The notes under the pieces are model-generated. The model was not told where the DNA came from and made no database searches. It saw only the letters and a program-made list of their open reading frames with translations. From the NCBI GenBank assembly GCA_903921825.1, contig CAIXRF010000090.1, positions 1 through 33,057 on the forward strand: a DNA stretch of 33,057 nt, in the 5' to 3' direction. Below, one piece after another: positions 1 to 9,758 of the stretch (the first letter of the stretch is position 1; every line of letters starts with the position of its first letter). Both the position numbers and the translations under genes were made by a program. The stretch is from an uncultured Microcaldota archaeon (lineage in GTDB: Archaea; Micrarchaeota; Micrarchaeia; Burarchaeales; Fermentimicrarchaeaceae).

Positions 1-1167
1 ACTGCACCCACAACTACAGCAACAGCCATCAAATCCGACACTTCAACTTACACCAACAACACCTGGACAAACAGCCCATACGTGAACGTCTCCCTGGGCT
101 GCGATGACGGCCTAGGTTCAGGCTGCAACATAAAGCAATACTGCACCGGCGCCTCCTCATGCACACCAGACACAACCTACTCTGCCACACTCCAGGTCAA
201 CACCGAAAACATATCCTACTTCTGCTACCGCAGCAACGACACAGTAACCAACCTGGAGACCACAAAGTGCCTCATCATAAAGATAGACACCACTGCACCC
301 ACAACTACAGCAACAGCCATCAAATCCGACACTTCAACTTACACCAACAACACCTGGACAAACAGCCCATACGTGAACGTCTCCCTGGGCTGCGATGACG
401 GCCTAGGTTCAGGCTGCAGCATAAAGCAGTACTGCACAGGCCCAACTTCCTGCACCCCAGACACAACCTACTCCACAGTAGTCCCAATCAACACAGAGGA
501 CACGTCGTACTTCTGCTACCGCAGCAACGACACAGTAACCAACCTGGAGACCACAAAGTGCCTCATCATAAAGATAGACACCACCGCACCCACAACTACA
601 GCAACAGCAATCAAGAATGACAGTTCTTCATATACGAACAACACCTGGACAAACAGCTCGTACGTGAACGTTTCCCTATCCTGCGATGACGGCTCAGGTA
701 GCGGCTGCAGCATAAAGCAATACTGCGCAGACACATCTTCATGCACCCCATCTCTAACCTACTCCGCAGCAGTCCAAGTCAACACGGAAGGCCCGTCGTA
801 CTTCTGTTACAGAAGCAACGACACAGTAACCAATCTGGAAACCACAAAGTGCTTCGTCATCAAGATAGACACGACACCCCCCACAACCACTGCAACAGCC
901 ATCAAATCCGACAGCTCAAGCTACACCAACAACACCTGGACCTCCAGCCCATATGTGAATGTCTCCCTCTCCTGCAATGATGGCTCCGGCTCAGGCTGCA
1001 GCATAAAGCAATACTGCACAGACACTAACAACACTTGCACACCCTCATCCACCTATTCCTCTGCTGTGCGGATATCCACCCTGGCCACATCATACATCCG
1101 GTACAGGTCCAATGACACGTTTGGCAACCTGGAGGCCACGAAATCCTTCACGCTAAAGATAGACACG
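1..1167 (+). repeat. Four tandem 291-bp (97-aa) repeats within the surface protein gene
   Basis: Unit starts at 1, 292, 583 and 874 (exact 291-nt period); the fourth unit has one extra codon. Confidence 0.93.
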
Positions 1168-2544
1168 GCCAGCATCATAGCCTGCCCCTATGCGATAAAC
1201 TCAAACGGCTACTACGTCCTCGGCGGCAACATCACCTCGCTGACCACGACGTGCATAGGCATAGGCTCGGGCGCCGCAGGCGCCATTCTGGATTGCCTGG
1301 GCAACTCAATAACGGGCAACGGTACTGCATATGGCATATACCTGAACGGTGCGACCAATATCACGATACAGAACTGCACCGTGAAGAGATTCGAACGCGG
1401 GCTCTACCTCAGCAACTCCAAGAATGACCTCATCCGTGGCAGCACGTTCACGCAGAATAACAACGGCGTGCACGTCTACACGAGCAGCAGCAACAACATC
1501 TTCATGAACAACAACATCTCCCTCAACCTTAACATGGGGGTGCTCGTCCAATCCGCGGTTGGCAACGTCTTCACTGCAAACGAAGTGTGCAGCAACCCGA
1601 ACTATGACGCATACTGCGGCAGCGCGCAGCCTGGTGGGAGCAATACCTGCAACGTATCCAAAATCTCATGCAGCGGGATAACATGCGGCTCGGCCTGCGG
1701 AGTCACGCCAACCCCCACCCCAACACCGACACCCACGCCAACTCCAACCCCGACGCCTACGCCTACTCCAACGCCCACGGTTACGCCTACGCCTACCGTG
1801 ACGCCAACCCCCACGCCAACACCAACTCCGACCGTGACGCCTACTCCAACTCCAACCCCAACGCCTACGCCCACCCCAACTCCAACGCCTACGCCAACCC
1901 CCACGCCAACTCCCACCCCGACCCCAACACCCACCCCCACTCCAACGCCGACACCTACGCCTACACCCACCCCAACCCCATCGCCTGGCGGGACGGTCAT
2001 TACCTCCTGCCCCTACACGATAAACGTGCCGGGCAACTACACCCTCCACTCCAACCTGCAATCAACCAGCGGAACGTGCATAGGTATAAACTCAGGGGGC
2101 AGCGGCGCGAAGCTTGACTGCGCCAGCCACACAATCAACGGCTCAGGGACGGGCTACGGCGTATACATCAACGGCGCGAGCGGCGTGACGGTGCAATACT
2201 GCACGGTGACGCACTTCGACAAGGGCATCTACACGAGCAACGCCAAAAACAACCTCCTCAGCCACGACGTCCTTACAAACAACAACTACGGTGCCTACCT
2301 CTATTCCAGCAGTAACACCAACACAATCAGCCATACGACCATGAACAGCAACACCTACGAGGGGTTGCTCGTGCAGAATTCTCTAACCAACAACGTGACC
2401 GCCAGCCAGATTTGTTTCAATGGCGACTCGCTGCATGACCTTTACTGCTCCGCGGCACAGAGCGGGAACGGTGGCAACACCTGCACTACCTCGAGGGTTT
2501 CCTGCGGCGGAGTGACGTGCAGCGTATCCTGCAGCCCGCCATAA
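1..2544 (+). CDS. Large secreted surface protein, 5'-truncated: four 97-aa Cys-containing tandem repeats, parallel beta-helix (NosD/PbH1-like) region, Pro-Thr linker, second beta-helix region
   Basis: Frame 1 is open to base 1 ([20 protein letters not shown]...), so the real start lies upstream of the ORF-track start at 82. Repeats [13 protein letters not shown]...[51 protein letters not shown] is typical of beta-helix repeats; long (PT)n linker. Confidence 0.85.
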   Translation, partial: TAPTTTATAIKSDTSTYTNNTWTNSPYVNVSLGCDDGLGSGCNIKQYCTGASSCTPDTTYSATLQVNTENISYFCYRSNDTVTNLETTKCLIIKIDTTAPTTTATAIKSDTSTYTNNTWTNSPYVNVSLGCDDGLGSGCSIKQYCTGPTSCTPDTTYSTVVPINTEDTSYFCYRSNDTVTNLETTKCLIIKIDTTAPTTTATAIKNDSSSYTNNTWTNSSYVNVSLSCDDGSGSGCSIKQYCADTSSCTPSLTYSAAVQVNTEGPSYFCYRSNDTVTNLETTKCFVIKIDTTPPTTTATAIKSDSSSYTNNTWTSSPYVNVSLSCNDGSGSGCSIKQYCTDTNNTCTPSSTYSSAVRISTLATSYIRYRSNDTFGNLEATKSFTLKIDTASIIACPYAINSNGYYVLGGNITSLTTTCIGIGSGAAGAILDCLGNSITGNGTAYGIYLNGATNITIQNCTVKRFERGLYLSNSKNDLIRGSTFTQNNNGVHVYTSSSNNIFMNNNISLNLNMGVLVQSAVGNVFTANEVCSNPNYDAYCGSAQPGGSNTCNVSKISCSGITCGSACGVTPTPTPTPTPTPTPTPTPTPTPTPTVTPTPTVTPTPTPTPTPTVTPTPTPTPTPTPTPTPTPTPTPTPTPTPTPTPTPTPTPTPTPTPTPTPSPGGTVITSCPYTINVPGNYTLHSNLQSTSGTCIGINSGGSGAKLDCASHTINGSGTGYGVYINGASGVTVQYCTVTHFDKGIYTSNAKNNLLSHDVLTNNNYGAYLYSSSNTNTISHTTMNSNTYEGLLVQNSLTNNVTASQICFNGDSLHDLYCSAAQSGNGGNTCTTSRVSCGGVTCSVSCSPP
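1708..1986 (+). repeat. Low-complexity Pro-Thr linker-coding tract
   Basis: Alternating ACN/CCN codons encoding (PT)n between two beta-helix domains. Confidence 0.93.
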
Positions 2545-2640
2545 GACACCAGCTTCTTTTCCTTTTCTTCTTCTCATGCCGAGCCAGCGCTAGGAAGGTT
2601 TAAAACGCAGCCCACCAAAGCCAGTATCGGGTGAGATTGA

Positions 2641-4134
2641 ATGAAGTCGCCACTCTGGCTGCTTATCGCCGCAATGCTGCTGTTCGGCTGCGTACAGCCG
2701 AACCGCGAATACGTGTGCCCGGACGGGAGCGTAGTTGACAATCCGACCCTGTGCGCGACTCCGACCCCCACTCCGACTCCGACGCCTACGCCCGTTCCTA
2801 CGGCGACCGTCACGCCCATTCCCACAGTGACTCCCTCGTCAGCCCCAACAGAAACGCCAACGCCCACCCCGATTCCAACTGCGACGCCAACGCCCACGCC
2901 AGCCCCAACGCCCTCTGAACTGCGTGCCTGCGGCACCATAGACTCCCCTAATAATTACACCCTAGGCAGCAACCTGAGCTCTTCCGGCGACTGCATAGTG
3001 CTCAACCCCGGCGCAAGCGGCTCAACGCTCAACTGCAAAGGCCACAACATCACGGGTCAGGGTGGAAGCAGCACCGGCATCTATCTCAATGGAGTTAGCG
3101 GAGTTACCGTGAAGAACTGCCACGTCAGCAATTTCCATGACGGCATCAGCCTGTCCAATTCGCGCAGCAACACCATAGCGAACAACACCGCCAACTTGAG
3201 CAGCCACGGAATCTACCTGTCGTTTTCGAGCGGCAACAACATAACTGGCAACGCCGCAACCTCAAACCTGGCAGGCATCTACCTGTGGGAGTCGAGCAGC
3301 AACAACACGATAAGCGCCAATACTTTCAGCCTGAACGGCGACGGCATCTTCCTGTCCGGCTCGAGCAACGGCAACACCGTTAGGGGCAACATAGCCAGCG
3401 TGAACTATGACAGGGGCGCCTACGTGCTGGGCACAAGCGGCAACACGTTCAGCAGCAATACGCTCTGCAACAATACGGTTGGCGATTTAAGTTGCGACCA
3501 GCCCCTGAATAACAGCAACGGGAACACGTGCAGCAGCATTAGCAACAACACCTGCGGAATCAACTGCACCAACTGCACGCTTTCGTTCCAGTTGCCTACT
3601 CCGGTGCCAACGCCTGCGCCCAACGTTATCCTCATCTCTTCGTGCCCGCGCACCATCAACACTTCAGGCACCTACATCCTCAACAACAGCATCAATGGCT
3701 CCGGCGCCGCCGCGTGCATAACCATATCCAGTGCAGGGAGCGGCTCAACGCTCAATTGCCATGGCTATCGCATCAACGGCACTTCGCAAAACGGCACCGG
3801 CATCGCCCTCAATGGCTCGAGCGAGGCGACCGTCATGGGCTGCAACGTCATCGGATTCTACTACGGCATTTACCTCAACAACTCGAACGGCAACGTCCTG
3901 ATTAACAACAACGCCAATTCGAACTTCATCGGCGTCTACCTCAGCGGCTCGGGCAGCAACAATTTCATAAGCAACACGGCAACCGACAACACCTATGACT
4001 TCCTTTGCGCCACCCAGAACCCGAATAACGACCTCGGCGGGAACGCATGCAGCAACGAATACCAGTGCGGCACGGCTTCAGGCGGCTGGCTCTGCAGCTG
4101 CCCGGCCAACGCATGCGCGACTCCAACGCCGTGA
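2641..4134 (+). CDS. Predicted lipoprotein: PT-rich linker plus two beta-helix (NosD/PbH1-like) domains
   Basis: N-terminus MKSPLWLLIAAMLLFGCVQP has a lipobox (LFGC); repeated GIYLNGVSGVTVKNCHVSNFHDGISLSNS / GNNITGNAATSNLAGIYLWESSSNNTI motifs; TATA-like ggtttaaaac about 40 nt upstream. Confidence 0.85.
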   Translation: MKSPLWLLIAAMLLFGCVQPNREYVCPDGSVVDNPTLCATPTPTPTPTPTPVPTATVTPIPTVTPSSAPTETPTPTPIPTATPTPTPAPTPSELRACGTIDSPNNYTLGSNLSSSGDCIVLNPGASGSTLNCKGHNITGQGGSSTGIYLNGVSGVTVKNCHVSNFHDGISLSNSRSNTIANNTANLSSHGIYLSFSSGNNITGNAATSNLAGIYLWESSSNNTISANTFSLNGDGIFLSGSSNGNTVRGNIASVNYDRGAYVLGTSGNTFSSNTLCNNTVGDLSCDQPLNNSNGNTCSSISNNTCGINCTNCTLSFQLPTPVPTPAPNVILISSCPRTINTSGTYILNNSINGSGAAACITISSAGSGSTLNCHGYRINGTSQNGTGIALNGSSEATVMGCNVIGFYYGIYLNNSNGNVLINNNANSNFIGVYLSGSGSNNFISNTATDNTYDFLCATQNPNNDLGGNACSNEYQCGTASGGWLCSCPANACATPTP

Positions 4135-4307
4135 GCCACTAGACGCCTTAAACAGTTTCCCCTTCCGGCCTAGCCAGAATCAGGATTTCGGTGGCTCACA
4201 AGCTACTCCGTTTATCATCGCCTTTCGGCTCATCCTGGGACGGTGCGATCACAGCCGAGCGGTTTATATGATTGTCGGGATTAAAAGGCTTATTCAGAGG
4301 TGTGTAA

Positions 4308-5054
4308 ATGGCCGCTAATGCGTTTGAGTCATATCAGAAAGCCTGGGAGCTTTACAAGGCGAACTGGAAGCTGTACGCCCTGGCAGGGTTCCTGGTCCTC
4401 GTGCTGTCGCTCGTGGTTGCGATTCCATTCTCCGCATTCCATATTCTTGTGCTACTTTGGGTGCTGCCGTCGACTGCGATGAACCCGCTCATACCGCCGC
4501 TCGTGATTGCCGCAGACATAGTGCTGCTCCTGGTGACTGTTTTCGTCAGTGGCACCCTCAAGGGCGCCCTCTTCGGCGTGTGCTACGACGTAGTGCAGGG
4601 GGAGAAGATAAGCGCCAGGCGCCTCTTCCACTGGGCGAGGGTGAGATGGCAGACATACGTGGGGATAACGCTCATTCAGCTGATAGCCGTGTTCATAGTG
4701 CTTGCGCCCTTCATGATTGCCGCCGTCTTCATAGCGGGCGCGACGGGCATACACCTTCTCGCAGTTCCCGTCATCCTGCTGAGCATACCCTTCATCCTCC
4801 TAGTTGCAGGAGTAACGGAGCTCGCATTCCCAAAGACGGCAGCAGAATTCACTGGGACTGTGGAGTCGCTTTCGGGCGCAGTGAGGCTCGTTCTCGCAAA
4901 CCCGGCGCAGTTCATCCTGCTCGCCGTAGTGATGATAGTGCTGACCTGCATCGGAATAATCCCGCTTGTCGGCTCGCTCGTGATCACTCCGCTGAACAGC
5001 ACGGCATTCACCATATTTTATATGGCGGAGAAAAAGCCCAAGAGGAAACGCTGA
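4308..5054 (+). CDS. Multi-pass integral membrane protein of unknown function
   Basis: 248 aa with several long hydrophobic segments and a basic C-terminus (EKKPKRKR); gaggtg RBS-like sequence upstream of ATG. Confidence 0.75.
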   Translation: MAANAFESYQKAWELYKANWKLYALAGFLVLVLSLVVAIPFSAFHILVLLWVLPSTAMNPLIPPLVIAADIVLLLVTVFVSGTLKGALFGVCYDVVQGEKISARRLFHWARVRWQTYVGITLIQLIAVFIVLAPFMIAAVFIAGATGIHLLAVPVILLSIPFILLVAGVTELAFPKTAAEFTGTVESLSGAVRLVLANPAQFILLAVVMIVLTCIGIIPLVGSLVITPLNSTAFTIFYMAEKKPKRKR

Positions 5055-5106
5055 GTCACGCCTATGAGAAGGGCGCCGGGCGCGGTCTTCTGCTTGGAAG
5101 CCGGGC

Positions 5107-6093
5107 TCACTCCTTGCTGCCCAGCGCCTTCCTCATTTTTGCGCCGAAGTGCTCAAGGGGGTGGTCCGACCCCTTCCTTCTCAGCTCCTCGAATCTTTTC
5201 ATCCCGGCTTCATATTCACCGAGCCATTCCTCTGCGAAGCTCCCGTCCTTCACTTCATCGAATATCTCCTGCATCGACTTCCTCGCTTTCTCATCCACGA
5301 TGCGGCCGCCCCTGGTCAGCGCCCCGTAGGTTGCGGTGCGCGAGACGCCATAGAGCGTCTTCTTCAGCCCGTCGCGCTCCACCATTTCCATTATAGTCTT
5401 GGCAACGCCAACGCACTCGAAGTAGGCAATCTCCGGCGGGATGCCGTTCCTCACCATCGTTTCGAAGCCGGCTTTCATGAGCGAGAGCTGGCCGCCAATC
5501 GTCACGCACTGCTCCGCGAAAAGGTTGGAGAACGTTTCCTGGTCGAAGGTGCACTCGAACACCCCCTTCCTGGTAAGCCCCAGCCCCTTGGCGATGGCCA
5601 GCGCGCCCCTTTTTGCGTTGCCCGTGTAGTCCTGGTGCACCGCGATTAGGCCCGGCACTCCCTCATCCTGCAGGAACGCTTCGCGCAGCCTGGCGCCGGT
5701 TGACTTTGGCGCGACCATCACCACGTCGACATTTTTCGGCGGTTTTATGAGCCCGTAGGTTATGTTGAAGCCGTGCGCGAAGCACAGCATCTTCCCCTCG
5801 CCGAGGTTCTTCTTGATGTATTTGGAATAGACCTCCCGCTGCACCATGTCGGGCACGAGCATGCAGATGACGTCCGACTCCCGGGCCGCCTCAGCAATCC
5901 CGGCGACTCTCAGCCGGTCCTCCTCCGCGCGCTTCCAGGACGCGCCGCCCTCCCTGACGCCCACCAGGACGTTGAGCCCGGAGTCCCTCAGGCACTTAGC
6001 CTGCGCGCTGCCCTGGTTGCCATAGCCGATTACGCCTATTATCTTTCCCTTCAGCTGCGAGAGGTCCGCGTCCCCGTCCGCGTATAGTACCAA
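5107..6093 (-). CDS. ilvC: Divergent ketol-acid reductoisomerase (KARI) family protein
   Basis: VIGYGNQGSAQAKCLRDSGLNVLVGVREG (Rossmann), CFAHGFNI, VDVVMVAPK, FAEQCVTIGG and PPEIAYFEC are KARI landmarks; TTG start aligned with YADGDADLSQLKGK. Catalytic residues are partly substituted (see findings). Confidence 0.8.
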   Translation of the reverse strand: MVLYADGDADLSQLKGKIIGVIGYGNQGSAQAKCLRDSGLNVLVGVREGGASWKRAEEDRLRVAGIAEAARESDVICMLVPDMVQREVYSKYIKKNLGEGKMLCFAHGFNITYGLIKPPKNVDVVMVAPKSTGARLREAFLQDEGVPGLIAVHQDYTGNAKRGALAIAKGLGLTRKGVFECTFDQETFSNLFAEQCVTIGGQLSLMKAGFETMVRNGIPPEIAYFECVGVAKTIMEMVERDGLKKTLYGVSRTATYGALTRGGRIVDEKARKSMQEIFDEVKDGSFAEEWLGEYEAGMKRFEELRRKGSDHPLEHFGAKMRKALGSKE

Positions 6094-6097
6094 TCAT

Positions 6098-7300
6098 TCA
6101 CCCTACCGAGGTTATCCTTGCCCCCAGGATGCCCAGCTTCACGTAAAGCATCTCGCTGTCCCCAAGCGTGGCGTTCGCGGGCAGCAGCTTCTCGAGCCTC
6201 ATTCCCCCAGGCAGGACATAATCCACGCCCTCAATATCAACAATTGGGCCGAGCGATACGTTGCCGTATTTGGCAATCCGCATCCCCTGCGCCCCAGAGA
6301 ACGTGTTGTTCAGGAACGCCTCATCCGGCTCGCCCGCGGTTATGTTCAGCTCCGCAAAGGAGTCTTCGAACGCGAATGCGCTGCTGTCGTTGAATATTGC
6401 GAGCAGGTCAGCCTCCACCTTGCTCCTGTTGACGTATCCTTCCTCCACGAGCGCGGTCCTGCCCGCGACGAAACTCACGTAGCTCAGGTTCTGCACCTTC
6501 CCCTTCTGCTCTTCGCTCGCGTTGGCCGGGATGGTTATGAAGGGATTCTCGTGGTATGCGAACGTGGCGTTCGGGTATTTGGCGAGCAGCGCTTCCTTCA
6601 GCGTGGTGTCGTTAATCATGCGCCCTTCCCACGGGTAACTTGCGTCGATTACCAACCCGGGCTGGAGGCTTGAGACCGCCGCCTTCACCAGCACAGTCCC
6701 CTCCTTATCCGCGACCTTCGCCTGGAGGTCCGAGACTGCCAGCGAGTCCGGCTCTATCATTGCCCCGACCAGGAGGCTAATATTCCTCCCGACGGCGGCC
6801 AGCGGCTCAATCACGAGCGTGACCCGCTTGGATATGCTCGCGGTGATGTTGCCCGCCTGCGTTATGAAGCTCGCATTCTGCGGGAGCTCCAGCTGCGCCT
6901 TGGCCTTCGTCGTCACGTTCGGGAAGTCCAGCGTCAGGTTGAGGGCTATCTCAGTGATGTTCGCGCCGCCAGTGAGGATGGCATTCACGCTGTCCGCTCC
7001 CGCGGAGTTCACGTAGGCCACCTTCCCCTCGCGCACGAGCCCGTTCAGCCTCCCGGTGAGCGCCGCATCCGTTGCGGCGCCGGGCGCGCTTATGACTAAT
7101 ATATTGTCAGGGTAGGCGAGCACGGTCCCGTCGATGCCCGCAGTCCCGAAAAGCGCAGACGTCGGAGTCTGCTCCGGGGTTGGGGTTTCACCTCCCCCCT
7201 TCGGCAGGTATCTCCCCATGCCCTGGTAGGCAAAGGTCCCAACGATGAACGACACCACGACTACGAAAACGGCAATCTTTATTAAATCGTCCTTGTTCAT
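6098..7300 (-). CDS. N-terminally anchored extracellular protein of unknown function
   Basis: MNKDDLIKIAVFVVVVSFIVGTFAYQ single TM segment, PTPEQTPT linker, many N-glycosylation sequons; start moved to the internal ATG at 7300; ends 4 nt before the KARI start. Confidence 0.75.
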   Translation of the reverse strand: MNKDDLIKIAVFVVVVSFIVGTFAYQGMGRYLPKGGGETPTPEQTPTSALFGTAGIDGTVLAYPDNILVISAPGAATDAALTGRLNGLVREGKVAYVNSAGADSVNAILTGGANITEIALNLTLDFPNVTTKAKAQLELPQNASFITQAGNITASISKRVTLVIEPLAAVGRNISLLVGAMIEPDSLAVSDLQAKVADKEGTVLVKAAVSSLQPGLVIDASYPWEGRMINDTTLKEALLAKYPNATFAYHENPFITIPANASEEQKGKVQNLSYVSFVAGRTALVEEGYVNRSKVEADLLAIFNDSSAFAFEDSFAELNITAGEPDEAFLNNTFSGAQGMRIAKYGNVSLGPIVDIEGVDYVLPGGMRLEKLLPANATLGDSEMLYVKLGILGARITSVG

Positions 7301-7367
7301 AATACGCCCCCGTTGCTGAGTTTTGTCCGACAAGGCTTATAAAACGAGGGATTTTGGGGGTTTTCTG

Positions 7368-8066
7368 ATGACAGAAAAGACAGGCCCTGGCGACTTCGTC
7401 AGGATAGAGTTCACGGGGAAGCGCGCAGCCGACGGCTCGGTCTTCGACACCACGGATGCGGCGAAGGCGAAGGAGGCGGGCATATTCAACGAGCGCTACA
7501 AGTATGGCCCGTCCCTGGTGGTCGTGGGCAAGGGGATGGTCGTGAAGGGGCTAGACGACGCGCTAGCAGGCATGCCGCTGGGCGAAGCCAGGAAGGTGGA
7601 GATTCCCCCGGAGAAGGCATTCGGCCAGCGCAATGCCTCCCTGGTGCGCGTCATCCCGCTCGCCGAGTTCAGGAAGCGCGACCTCGAGCCGAAGCAGGGG
7701 ATGGTCATCGAGCTCGACGACAGGCCTGCGCTCGTCAGGAGCGTCACCTCCGGCCGCGTTATGGTGGACATGAACCACTCGCTCGCGGGCGAGAAGGTAG
7801 TCTACGAGGTCAAAGTGACGGAAAAGGTGGATGGCGCGGAAGGGAAGCTGAAAGCCCTGCTCGATGAGAACGGGCTCTCCGGCGCCACCGTAAAAATGAA
7901 GGGCAGCGAGCCCGTGCTCGGCTTTTCCCACAAGGCAGGCGAGGAGGCTAAGCACCTCGTCGCAAAGGCCGCGTTCCTCCGCTCCGTGAAGGAGCTCATG
8001 CCCGAGCTGGGCAAGGTGAGGTTCGAGGAGGAGTTCATCCTCGCCGAGGAAAAGAAAAAGGAGTAA
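7368..8066 (+). CDS. FKBP-type peptidyl-prolyl cis-trans isomerase (SlyD-like, archaeal long form)
   Basis: GDFVRIEFTGKRAADGSVFDTTD...VVVGKGMVVKGLDDALAGMPLGEARKVEIPPEKAFGQRN; start at MTEKTGPGDF, about 25 nt after TATA-like cttataaaa. Confidence 0.9.
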   Translation: MTEKTGPGDFVRIEFTGKRAADGSVFDTTDAAKAKEAGIFNERYKYGPSLVVVGKGMVVKGLDDALAGMPLGEARKVEIPPEKAFGQRNASLVRVIPLAEFRKRDLEPKQGMVIELDDRPALVRSVTSGRVMVDMNHSLAGEKVVYEVKVTEKVDGAEGKLKALLDENGLSGATVKMKGSEPVLGFSHKAGEEAKHLVAKAAFLRSVKELMPELGKVRFEEEFILAEEKKKE

Positions 8067-8093
8067 TGTTGCGGGCCCCGCGGCAGGACGGGC

Positions 8094-8939
8094 ATGCAGG
8101 GGCATGCGAAGCTTAGGAAGAGGCTAGCAGCGATGTGCAAGCTCTGCGACAGCGCCGGCATCACGGATTTCTCAAAGGCCATGGAGGAGGCTTTCGTTCA
8201 CGACATAGCCCGCGTGCTCCAGACAAAAGCGAATGCCCCGCAGAGCCAGTTCGTCTTCAGCAACCTGAAGATGTGGATGATGCAGAAGTTCGATTTCCCG
8301 CTCTTCGAAACCCTTGCGGCATTCCCGAACCCCCAGAATTACTACCAGCCCATTTTCATCGACGGCGAGAAGCTCAGGACTGACTGGCAGGGGGGATGGA
8401 TGCGCAGCATCGGCTTCACGCCCTCCGGCAGCATCCTGCTCTTCACGAAGGCGCTGCAGCACGAGGCATTCAAGCCGGAGGCGGACTGGTTCCAGTATTT
8501 CCTGCTCGTCGAGTTCTCGCCCGATGAGCTGGAGATAGAGTTCGAGCCGCCGAAAATGATTTTGCGCGCGAATGACGTGAAAAAGGAAGGCGTCAACCTG
8601 CTCACGAACCAGAAGGCGGAGCACACCTTCAAGTTTTCCCTAGTGAACCTCGCCACGCCAAAGAGCGTGCTGCGCGCGGACGCCGTGGAGCAGAGCTCCT
8701 TCTACCGCGAAATCCTCAGGCGGGGCCGGCCCGAGGAGCAGGTGGCGAAGGAAGCGAAGGCGAAGTCGGATTCCGAGCGCTTCGTCGTCACCACCCTGCA
8801 CTATGCGCCCCACCCCTTCATGCTCAGGTTCTTCAAGGAGCTGGGCTACGAGACCAGGTTCGCATTCCAGGCGGACGCCGCCTCCCTGCTCGAGGAACAC
8901 TTCAGGCAGGCGGCCGCGCAGCGCGCCCCCGCGCCCTGA
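8094..8939 (+). CDS. Conserved hypothetical protein
   Basis: 281-aa ORF filling the space between FKBP and the proteasome gene; start uncertain (8094 or a later ATG near 8133). Confidence 0.65.
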   Translation: MQGHAKLRKRLAAMCKLCDSAGITDFSKAMEEAFVHDIARVLQTKANAPQSQFVFSNLKMWMMQKFDFPLFETLAAFPNPQNYYQPIFIDGEKLRTDWQGGWMRSIGFTPSGSILLFTKALQHEAFKPEADWFQYFLLVEFSPDELEIEFEPPKMILRANDVKKEGVNLLTNQKAEHTFKFSLVNLATPKSVLRADAVEQSSFYREILRRGRPEEQVAKEAKAKSDSERFVVTTLHYAPHPFMLRFFKELGYETRFAFQADAASLLEEHFRQAAAQRAPAP

Positions 8940-8971
8940 GGGGCACTTCCGGCGGGCCGTCGGCCAAGCCC

Positions 8972-8990
8972 CGAATACATTTAAATACCT
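8972..8990 (+). promoter_or_regulatory. Archaeal TATA-box region for the proteasome beta gene
   Basis: ccgaatacatttaaatacctt, AT-rich in a GC-rich context, upstream of ATG 9048. Confidence 0.5.
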
Positions 8991-9047
8991 TCACGTACAG
9001 AAGGAATAAGCGACTTTTCTGGGGCTATTACGACCAGGTGGTAAACA

Positions 9048-9689
9048 ATGGAAGAAGCTGAGAAGCTGAAGAAGCTGAAGGGAACGACTACCGTAGGGCT
9101 TATCTGCTCAGACGGCATAGTGATGGCGGCGGACAAGCGCGCCACAATGAACTATTTCATCGCAAACAAGGACGTCCAGAAGATATTCGAGATAGACACC
9201 CATCTAGGCATGACCATCGCTGGCGCGGTCGGCGACGCGCAGGCGCTCGTGCGCCTGCTTCAGGCCGAAGCGCAGCTCTACAAGCTCGACAAGGGCAGGC
9301 CCATGCCGGTGAAGGCGGCGACCACGCTGTTCGCCAACCTCCTGAACCAGTACAAGTTCGCGCCGTTCTTCGTGCAGCTGCTGGTGGGCGGAGTCGACAC
9401 CGCGCCGCGCGTCTACAACCTCGACCCGTTCGGGGGCGTCACGGAAGAGAAGTTCGTTTCAACGGGCTCGGGCTCGCTAACGGCCTACGGCTACCTCGAG
9501 GAAGCATACAAGGAGGAAAGGCCCATAAGGGAAAACCTCCGCGTCGCGGCGAAGGCAATCTCCATCGCGATAAGGAGGGACGCGGGTACGGGCGACGCAA
9601 TCGACCTGGTCTCCATAGGGAAGGACGGCTTCAGGCGCTACTCAAAGGACGAGGTCAAGAGGCTGCTCGAGGCGAAGGAGAAGGAATAA
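9048..9689 (+). CDS. psmB: Proteasome beta subunit (archaeal 20S)
   Basis: Short propeptide MEEAEKLKKLKG then TTTVGLICSDGIVMAADKRAT...GSGSLTAYGYLE; N-terminal Thr nucleophile motif. Confidence 0.95.
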   Translation: MEEAEKLKKLKGTTTVGLICSDGIVMAADKRATMNYFIANKDVQKIFEIDTHLGMTIAGAVGDAQALVRLLQAEAQLYKLDKGRPMPVKAATTLFANLLNQYKFAPFFVQLLVGGVDTAPRVYNLDPFGGVTEEKFVSTGSGSLTAYGYLEEAYKEERPIRENLRVAAKAISIAIRRDAGTGDAIDLVSIGKDGFRRYSKDEVKRLLEAKEKE

Positions 9690-9758
9690 GGCAGGTCAGT
9701 TTTCATTGCTCATATTAGCAAGGCTTCCAGTAGGTGAAGTGCTTACAGAGTTGGTTCT

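Noticed and set aside
1-1167. Tandem repeats as a CRISPR array
   Set aside because: Units are 291 bp, in-frame and coding, without spacer structure; no cas genes nearby.
1708-1986. PT tract as a phase-variation microsatellite
   Set aside because: Codons are mixed (ACN/CCN with varied third bases), so it is not a pure nucleotide repeat and length changes would usually stay in frame.
1602-2000. Minus-strand ORF encoding (GV)n, 132 aa
   Set aside because: Antisense shadow of the Pro-Thr linker; low complexity guarantees an open frame.
4457-5329. 290-aa plus-strand ORF
   Set aside because: Overlaps the membrane protein in another frame and runs into the KARI 3' end; shadow ORF.
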